Below are positions 58,774-64,000 of a stretch of 64,000 nt of DNA, in pieces. A program made the translations under genes and the position numbers. The first letter of the stretch is position 1. Every line of letters begins with the position of its first letter. The stretch is from Actinocorallia herbida (GTDB lineage Bacteria > Actinomycetota > Actinomycetes > Streptosporangiales > Streptosporangiaceae). Under the pieces are notes generated by a model. It did not search any database, was not told the DNA's origin, and saw only the letters and a program-made list of their open reading frames with translations. The stretch is from assembly GCF_003751225.1 (NCBI RefSeq), contig NZ_RJKE01000001.1:4464001-4528000 (forward strand), read 5' to 3'.

Positions 58774-59763
58774 ATGACCGGAACCCCGTCCCGCATGCTG
58801 ACGCTGCTGTCGCTCCTCCAGACTCGGCGGGACTGGCCCGGCCGGGTGCTCGCCGAGCGGCTGGACGTCAGCGTCCGGACGGTGCGCCGGGACGTCGACC
58901 GGCTGCGGGAGCTCGGGTACCGGATCAGCGCGGCGAAAGGCCCGGACGGCGGGTATCGGCTGGACGCGGGCGCGGCGCTTCCCCCGCTGCTGTTCGACGA
59001 CGAGCAGGCGATCGCGCTGGCCGTCGCGCTGCGGACGGCGTCTGCGGTGGGGGGCACCGAGATCGGCGAGGCCGCCGCGCGGGCCCTCGCGACGGTCCGG
59101 CAGGTGCTCCCCGCCCGGCTGCGGCACCGTGTCGACGGCGTGGCGGTCACCGCGCTCCCCGGCGGCCCCGCGCCGGATCCGGGCGTGCTGGTCGAGGTGA
59201 GCGCCGCCGTGACGGCTCGCGAGGAGCTGCGGTTCGACCACATCCCGGTCGGCCGCGCCCCGGACGGGGCGGCGGTCCCCAGACGCGTCGAACCGCACCA
59301 CGTCGTCGCGAGCGGCGGCCGCTGGTACCTCGTCGCGTGGGATCTGGACCGCGCGGACTGGCGGCTGTTCCGCCTCGACCGGATGACGCCCCGCACCCCG
59401 ACAGGCCCCCGGTTCGCTCCCCGCCAGGTCCCCGGCGATGACCTCGCCACGTTCCTGTCCGCCCGTTTCAAGGGCTCCGGCACCGCCGACGCCTGGGCCT
59501 GCACCGGCGAGGTCGTCCTCTCCCTCCCCGCCCACGAGGTCCTCCCCTATGTCGGCGACGGCCTGGTCGAAGCCGTGGGCCCCGACCGCTGCCGCCTGAT
59601 CACCGGCTCGTGGTCCTGGGTCGCCCTCGCCGCCTCCCTGGGCCGTTTCGACGCGCCCCTCACCGTCGTCTCCCCTCCCGAGCTCACCGCCGCCTTCGCG
59701 CTCCTCGCCGCCCGGTACGGGGCCGCCGCCGAAGACCCGCACGCGAACTCCGCAGGACGCTGA
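58774..59763 (+). CDS. HTH/WYL-domain transcriptional regulator (YafY type)
   Basis: A 329-residue regulator. The winged HTH is 'VLAERLDVSVRTVRRDVDRL' and 'RELGYRISAAKGPDGGYRL'. The WYL domain spans about residues 140-240 with 'RRVEPHHVVASGGRWYLVAW', followed by the WCX extension. WYL domains bind nucleic-acid-like or small ligands. ATG 58774 sits ten bases after GGAGG; ATG 58765 is too close to it. It diverges from the PhnB-like VOC gene. Confidence 0.9.
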   Translation: MTGTPSRMLTLLSLLQTRRDWPGRVLAERLDVSVRTVRRDVDRLRELGYRISAAKGPDGGYRLDAGAALPPLLFDDEQAIALAVALRTASAVGGTEIGEAAARALATVRQVLPARLRHRVDGVAVTALPGGPAPDPGVLVEVSAAVTAREELRFDHIPVGRAPDGAAVPRRVEPHHVVASGGRWYLVAWDLDRADWRLFRLDRMTPRTPTGPRFAPRQVPGDDLATFLSARFKGSGTADAWACTGEVVLSLPAHEVLPYVGDGLVEAVGPDRCRLITGSWSWVALAASLGRFDAPLTVVSPPELTAAFALLAARYGAAAEDPHANSAGR

Positions 59764-60088
59764 CGACAGTGCCGGGATCACGCCTGGCGAAATGCTCCGG
59801 TATCCGAAATGCTCTGGTATCAAGGCGTGCGTGCAGTTGCTCCCACGGCACAGCGCACAGCTCCAGCGTCGCCTCGGTGAACGCGATGGCCTGACGGCGC
59901 AGGACGGCGACGTCGACGGACGGCGATCACGGCCTCCACGTTGAGCGGGTGGTCGGGGCCGGTCATGCTGTTCGCGTCGACCCCGCCCGACGAGCCGCCG
60001 CCCTGGCCGCCCTCGCCGTCCGTGGCCTGGACCGGCACCGGGCTCTCTCCTCACTGGGCGGCGGCATCCGCGCGGCGCCCTGAGGGGC
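59764..60088. other. Intergenic region, possible gene remnant on the minus strand
   Basis: About 325 bp without an intact gene. On the minus strand, roughly 59900 down to 59765, the reading 'LRRQAIAFTEATLELCAVPW' and 'EQLHARL' looks like real protein and could be the tail of a decayed gene, with a frame change near 59910. The start and any homology are unclear. Confidence 0.3.
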
Positions 60089-60673
60089 TTACTGCACCGC
60101 GAAGCGGATCAGGGCCGGGCGGTCGCCCTGCTTGATCTTGCCGACCCGGTTGATGACCTCAAGCTGCCAGGAGCCGCCGTTCCGGAAGGCGCGGCAGATG
60201 GCGTTGGCGTTGTCGGTGCCGAGGAGGGACGGCCAGATGTCGGCGACCTGGCTGCTGGAGCCGCCCGTGGCGTCGTAGATCTTGAAGGAGACGTTGTTGG
60301 CCTTGTCGAAGGAGCTTCCCCGCTTGAACGCGGCGGCGATGAAGACGATCGACGTGATCGCGGCGGGGACGTCGGCGAAGGTGACGTGGACGGTCTCGTC
60401 GTCGCCCTCGGCGGCGCCGGTCTGCTCGTCGCCGGAGTGCTTGACGGAGCCGTTGCCCAGCGGGTCCAGGGAGTCCAGGCCCGCGAAGCGCACGGGTTCC
60501 GCCCCCTGCAGGAGCACCGCGATCAGGTCCAGGTCCACGCCCTTCTTGCGGCGGGCCCGGCCGAGGATGCCGCCGCTGGCCCCCGCGGAAGGATCCCAGG
60601 AGACCCCGACGGACATGTGCGTGATGCCCGTGAGGTCGGCGGCGCCGTCTTCTTTGGTGAGGGTGATGGCCAT
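60089..60673 (-). CDS. TerD family protein
   Basis: A 194-residue cytoplasmic protein of the TerD/CABP family tied to tellurite resistance, stress and differentiation. The start 'MAITLTKEDGAADLTGITHM' and 'VGVSWDPSAGASGG' are typical; calcium-binding acids are in 'GVDLDLIAVLL', 'SGDEQTGAAEGDDE' and 'DKANNVSFKIYDATGG'. An AGAAGGA site precedes the ATG. No other ter genes are adjacent, as is usual for the many scattered TerD paralogues of actinomycetes. Confidence 0.92.
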   Translation of the reverse strand: MAITLTKEDGAADLTGITHMSVGVSWDPSAGASGGILGRARRKKGVDLDLIAVLLQGAEPVRFAGLDSLDPLGNGSVKHSGDEQTGAAEGDDETVHVTFADVPAAITSIVFIAAAFKRGSSFDKANNVSFKIYDATGGSSSQVADIWPSLLGTDNANAICRAFRNGGSWQLEVINRVGKIKQGDRPALIRFAVQ

Positions 60674-60855
60674 GGGTCCTTCTCCAACCGTTCGTTGCGA
60701 GCCGTCTGGGGGGTGAGGCCCTTATTGCTGCGTGGTGCGCGCGCGGTGGGAGCCGGATCTGTGACCCAGCTCCTACTACAGGCGTAGTAACAAACGTATC
60801 CGCCCTTCGGAGAGTTCCCCACCCGGGCCGCCGGAGCCGAGCGGACGGGCGAAGG

Positions 60856-61564
60856 TCAGCGGGCCCAGGGGGCGCGGACGAGGAAGGAGCCCGACGGGTC
60901 GGCTCTCGCGGCGCCCAGGAAGTCGAGCCGGATGCCGTCGGGGTGGGCCCGGAGGGCGTGTTCCGGGTAGTTGTGGGAGCGGAGCGCGACCGTGCCCTTC
61001 CGGCGTCCCGGTTCGGGGCAGAAGGTGGCGTCCTCGCCGAAGAGGGCGGTCGCTTCGGCGGCGGAGAGACGGAGCCGCATGCCGGAGTGGCGCAGGTAGC
61101 GGCCGTCGGCGGCGCGCAGGGAGACGCAGCGGGGGGCGGCCAGGCCGCGGACGACGGTGTAGGTCGCGCGGCTCCTGAGGGTCCTGCCGCCGGCGCCGGT
61201 CACCGGGGCGAGGACGGGGAAATCGCCCTCGGCCACGAGGAAGCCGCCGCGCCGGCCGGCCGACTCCAGTGACCACGATCCGAGGGGCAGCGTCGTCGGC
61301 GCCGCGGGGCGCGAGGGCGTCGGCCGCGTCGAGGTCGACGGGCTCGGTTCCGGGGCCGGAGGCCGCGGCTTCGGGCGAAGCGCTCGACGCCGTGCCCGGC
61401 ACGGCCGCGGTCCCGCTCCCCACCGCCCTGCTCGCGGCGGGCTCCTTCACCGGCGCGGGCGGATCACACGGCACCGCCGCCGACGCTTCCGGCGACGCGC
61501 CGAGAACAAGCGCGCAGGAGGCGAAGACCGGCGCCGGCATCTGCGCAAGGGGTCGCAGCAGCAT
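60856..61564 (-). pseudogene. Secreted AbfB-domain protein, apparently frameshifted
   Basis: The N-terminal frame (from ATG 61564) gives a signal-like leader 'MLLRPLAQMPAPVFASCALV' and an Ala/Pro linker. The C-terminal frame, shifted by one base, gives a Pro/Thr linker 'PSPSTSTRPTPSRPAAPTT' and an AbfB beta-trefoil domain ('GSWSLESAGRRGGFLVAEGD', 'AAPRCVSLRAADGRYLRHSG', 'VALRSHNYPEHALRAHPDG'). No start codon fits the second frame upstream, so a one-base change between about 61300 and 61410 must separate them, either a real mutation or a sequencing error in a GC-rich linker. AbfB domains bind arabinofuranose side chains. Confidence 0.65.
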
Positions 61565-62043
61565 GAGGGCTCCAGAGCCGACGAGGGACGTTCGTTCCAC
61601 AGGGGCCCGCCGCTCGACCGGGCCCACTCAAGGAGGCCGCCCACCGTCCGCCCGCAGAACAGAAATCCCGCACCGATCACCGCACCCGGCCTTCCCACCG
61701 CGCGAAGGGGCGGAGCCGCCCGCACCGACGGGCGGCCCTCCCTGATGGAGGCGACCTACGGGGTGTACGGGGTGACGGAGACGAACCAGGAGAACCGGTT
61801 CGATCAATTGCGTCATCCCGCCGATCGTCCTTCGCACCAGCACCGGCCCCGCCCCGCCTCCCGCTGACCGGTGCCTCGTCCCGAACGCCACGGGCCGCCG
61901 TCCTGTCGTCGGTCGTCGCGTCGCAGGACGCGAGTCCGTCTCGATGGACGACGCGATGGCAGGGTGTGGATCGCGATCTCCGTGCCCCGTCCGGCCGACC
62001 GATCACCTCGCGCTGGACCGTCGGTGTTCGCGAGGCGGTCGTT
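61565..62043. other. Intergenic region without a supported gene
   Basis: About 480 bp between two minus-strand genes. Open frames on both strands are short or Arg/Pro-rich and none has a family resemblance or ribosome binding site. It should hold the promoter of the AbfB-domain gene. Confidence 0.5.
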
Positions 62044-64000
62044 TCAGACCGGGGTCGCCGAGGTGGTCAGGTGGGTGAGGAGGGTCTGGGCCTGGGTGCG
62101 GAAGGTGGCGATGGTGGTGAGTTTGAGGTGCTCGTAGCCGCGGATCCGGTCGGGGAGGCCGGCGAGGGTGGTGAGGGTGGCGGCGGTGGCGGGGGTGAGG
62201 TGGGGCAGGGCCGCGTCGATGAGGGTGCGGTATTCGGTGATGAGGGCGCGTTCGACACGGCGGAGCTCGGCGTGGCCGAAGGGGTCGAAGGGGGTGCCGC
62301 GGAGGAACCGGGCGGCGCGCAGAGCGCGGAAGACGGGGCCTGCGGAGCGGCGTAGTGTGATCTTGCGCTTAAGGCCCATGGCGCGCAGGAGCGGGGGGTG
62401 CAGCAGAACCGAGATGACGGCGTCGGGGCCGAACTCGTGGTCGCGGCGGGCCTTCTCGGCGGGGTCGAGGTGGAGCCGGGCGACCTCGTACTCGTCCTTG
62501 TAGGCCATGAGCTTGTGCAGGCCCCGGGCGTAGGCCAGGGCGATGCGCGTGCCGTCGTCCTCGCCTGCGCGGTCGACCGCGAGCGCGGCGACCCGGCGCA
62601 CATCGTCGGCGTAGGAGCGGGCGTAAGCCGCGTTCTGGTAGCCGGTCAGATCCGCGGTGCGGCGGGACAGGACCTCCTCGAACGTCGCGGCCTCGTCGGA
62701 TGCTTCGGCGGGAGGCGCGGGGAGCGCGGCGCGGGACACGGCCGCGCGGTCGAGGACCGCGGCGCGGCCCCACCGGAAGGCCGCCAGGTTCTTCTCGACG
62801 CCCGCGCCGTTGAGCCGGATCGCGTGCTCGATCGACTCGGCGGAGACCGGGACGCAGCCGTGCTGGTAGGCGGCGCCGACGAGCAGGAGGTTCGCGGGCA
62901 TGTGGTCGTCGAACAGGGCCTCGGACAGACCGTGGGCGTCGAGGTACAGGTTGTCGGCGGCCCGGGTCGCGGACTCGATCCGCGCGGTCGCGGCGGCGAA
63001 CGAGACGGGCGTCTCGGCGCGGCCGGTGACCATGGCGGCGGTGGGCACGACCGCGGTGTTCACCACCGCGATCGTGCGGCCGGCGGAGGCGGTCGCGAGG
63101 TTGCCGTCCGCGGCGGCGCCGAGCGGGTCGAAGCCGAGGAGCACGTCGACGGTGCCGCGCGCGGCGCGGATCGAGCCTTCGACGGGGTGCGGGGAGATCC
63201 GGACGTCGCTGACGACGGGGCCGCCCTTCTGCGCGAGGCCCGTCTGGTCCAGGCCCGCCGCGTGCAGCCCGTCGAGGTGCGCCGCCATCTGGAGGATCTG
63301 CGAGACCGTGACGACCCCGGTGCCGCCGATCCCCGGCAGGCGCAGCAGCACCGGCCCGTCCGGGAACCGGGAGACCGGCTCCGTCAGCTCGACGGGAGGG
63401 GCCGCCGGAGCCCGGCGCGGCCTGCGGGCACCGGGTTCGACGAGCAGGAACGAGGGGCAGTCGCCCTTCAGGCAGCTCAGGTCGGCGTTGCAGGACGCCT
63501 GGTGGATGCGCGTCTTGCGGCCGAACTCGGTCTCGACGGGGTGCACCGAGAGGCAGGTCGAGACCTCGCCGCAGTCGCCGCAGCCTTCGCAGACCCGCTC
63601 GTTCACCACGACCTTCGCCGTCGGCGTGGGGAGCTTTCCGCGCTTGCGCAGCCGCCGCTCCTCCGCGGCGCACCGGTCGTCGTGGATCAGCACCGTGACG
63701 CCCTCGACCTCGGCGAGCTCCCGTTCGGATTCCGGCAGGTCGTCCCGGTGGCGCACGACGGCGTTCTGGGCGATCCGGACACCGCGGTACGACTCGGGCT
63801 CGGGTGTGGTGACGATGATCCGGCGCACCCCTTCGGTGGCCAGCCAGTGCGTCAGGGCGGGGACGTCGAGGCGGCCCTCGGCCCGCTGGCCGCCGGTCAT
63901 CGCCACCGCGTCGTTGTAGAGCAACTTGTAGGTGAGCGAGACCCCGGCGGCGACGGCGGCGCGGATCGCCAGGGAGCCGGAGTGGTGGAAGGTCCCGTCG
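62044..64000 (-). CDS. Indolepyruvate ferredoxin oxidoreductase-family protein (5' end outside window)
   Basis: The C-terminal ~650 residues of a fused 2-oxoacid:ferredoxin oxidoreductase, normally ~1150-1180 residues. The frame is open to the window edge ('DGTFHHSGSLAIRAAVAAGV' continues into 'YNDAVAMTGGQ', the TPP-site end). A cysteine cluster 'CEGCGDCGEVSTC' with 'CNADLSCLKGDC' binds 4Fe-4S. The gamma domain starts at 'LRLPGIGGTGVVTVSQILQM' and has 'GLDQTGLAQKGGPVVSDVR'. It decarboxylates aromatic 2-oxo acids to acyl-CoA with reduced ferredoxin. The end has no recognisable terminator. Confidence 0.92.
   Translation of the reverse strand, partial: DGTFHHSGSLAIRAAVAAGVSLTYKLLYNDAVAMTGGQRAEGRLDVPALTHWLATEGVRRIIVTTPEPESYRGVRIAQNAVVRHRDDLPESERELAEVEGVTVLIHDDRCAAEERRLRKRGKLPTPTAKVVVNERVCEGCGDCGEVSTCLSVHPVETEFGRKTRIHQASCNADLSCLKGDCPSFLLVEPGARRPRRAPAAPPVELTEPVSRFPDGPVLLRLPGIGGTGVVTVSQILQMAAHLDGLHAAGLDQTGLAQKGGPVVSDVRISPHPVEGSIRAARGTVDVLLGFDPLGAAADGNLATASAGRTIAVVNTAVVPTAAMVTGRAETPVSFAAATARIESATRAADNLYLDAHGLSEALFDDHMPANLLLVGAAYQHGCVPVSAESIEHAIRLNGAGVEKNLAAFRWGRAAVLDRAAVSRAALPAPPAEASDEAATFEEVLSRRTADLTGYQNAAYARSYADDVRRVAALAVDRAGEDDGTRIALAYARGLHKLMAYKDEYEVARLHLDPAEKARRDHEFGPDAVISVLLHPPLLRAMGLKRKITLRRSAGPVFRALRAARFLRGTPFDPFGHAELRRVERALITEYRTLIDAALPHLTPATAATLTTLAGLPDRIRGYEHLKLTTIATFRTQAQTLLTHLTTSATPV

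Noticed and set aside
58177-60054. Long minus-strand open frame
   Set aside because: It covers the PhnB-like and WYL genes in wrong frames; only a short part near 59800 looks protein-like.

Overview
The window is one contiguous stretch of a very GC-rich genome with dense, short-gapped genes, GTG/TTG starts, many TetR/GntR/IclR/LuxR-type regulators, Tat-type signals and lipoboxes. This points to a filamentous actinomycete of the Streptosporangiales/Streptomycetales kind; the genus cannot be fixed from sequence alone. No rRNA, tRNA or CRISPR array was seen. Both ends cut genes: a sugar ABC ATPase at the left and an indolepyruvate-type ferredoxin oxidoreductase at the right.

Left part (1-24.9 kb). 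A ribose-type sugar ABC operon (ATPase, permease, lipoprotein) is followed by a Gfo/Idh/MocA dehydrogenase and then three tandem 66-67 bp palindromic repeats. Next come a SpoIIE-type phosphatase, a thioredoxin-reductase-like flavoprotein lacking its second redox cysteine, an amidohydrolase and a quinone-oxidoreductase-like enzyme. From 10 to 21.4 kb lies a set of oxidative/xenobiotic genes: P450, TetR with a mycofactocin-type SDR, GlxA/DJ-1 pair, MpaB-like oxygenase with TetR, AAHS-type MFS transporter with IclR, and a Tat-signal 3-ketosteroid dehydrogenase-like flavoprotein with a CRP-like box upstream. A serine hydrolase lipoprotein, a UBP zinc-finger protein and a PhoD phosphatase follow.

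Middle (25-43.7 kb). Three lower-GC orphan genes (two exported hypotheticals and a WD40-like propeller) sit next to a decayed enoyl-CoA hydratase. After a protein made of two tandem repeats come two HTH regulators and an aldehyde dehydrogenase. A five-gene redox cluster follows (NDH-2-like, cupin, NmrA-like, SdhA/FrdA-like flavoprotein, VioB-type ferritin-like protein), then a GH5 endoglycoceramidase-like enzyme and a large LuxR (LAL) regulator. A broken IS5-family transposase marks the boundary of the next region.

The most interesting region is 43.7-58.2 kb, a compact catabolic cluster under a GntR/FCD regulator: VOC protein, gamma-glutamyltransferase-like protein, a mini-ORF copied from the 5' end of the next gene, an aspartate-dehydrogenase-like protein, a NitT/TauT-type ABC transporter, a molybdenum hydroxylase whose Mo and FAD subunits are fused in an unusual order, its 2Fe-2S subunit, an ATZ/TRZ amidohydrolase, a Rieske oxygenase, a SnoaL-like protein, a small unknown and a methyltransferase-like protein. 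Related GGATACA-type palindromes stand at the regulator promoter, at the VOC start and just before the Rieske gene. I infer import, hydroxylation, deamination/hydrolysis and oxygenation of an N-containing (hetero)cyclic compound; the substrate is unknown.

Right end (58.2-64 kb). A PhnB-like VOC protein diverges from a WYL regulator; then come a TerD protein, a frameshifted AbfB-domain secreted protein, and the truncated oxidoreductase. Long opposite-strand ORFs are common here because of GC bias and were left out.
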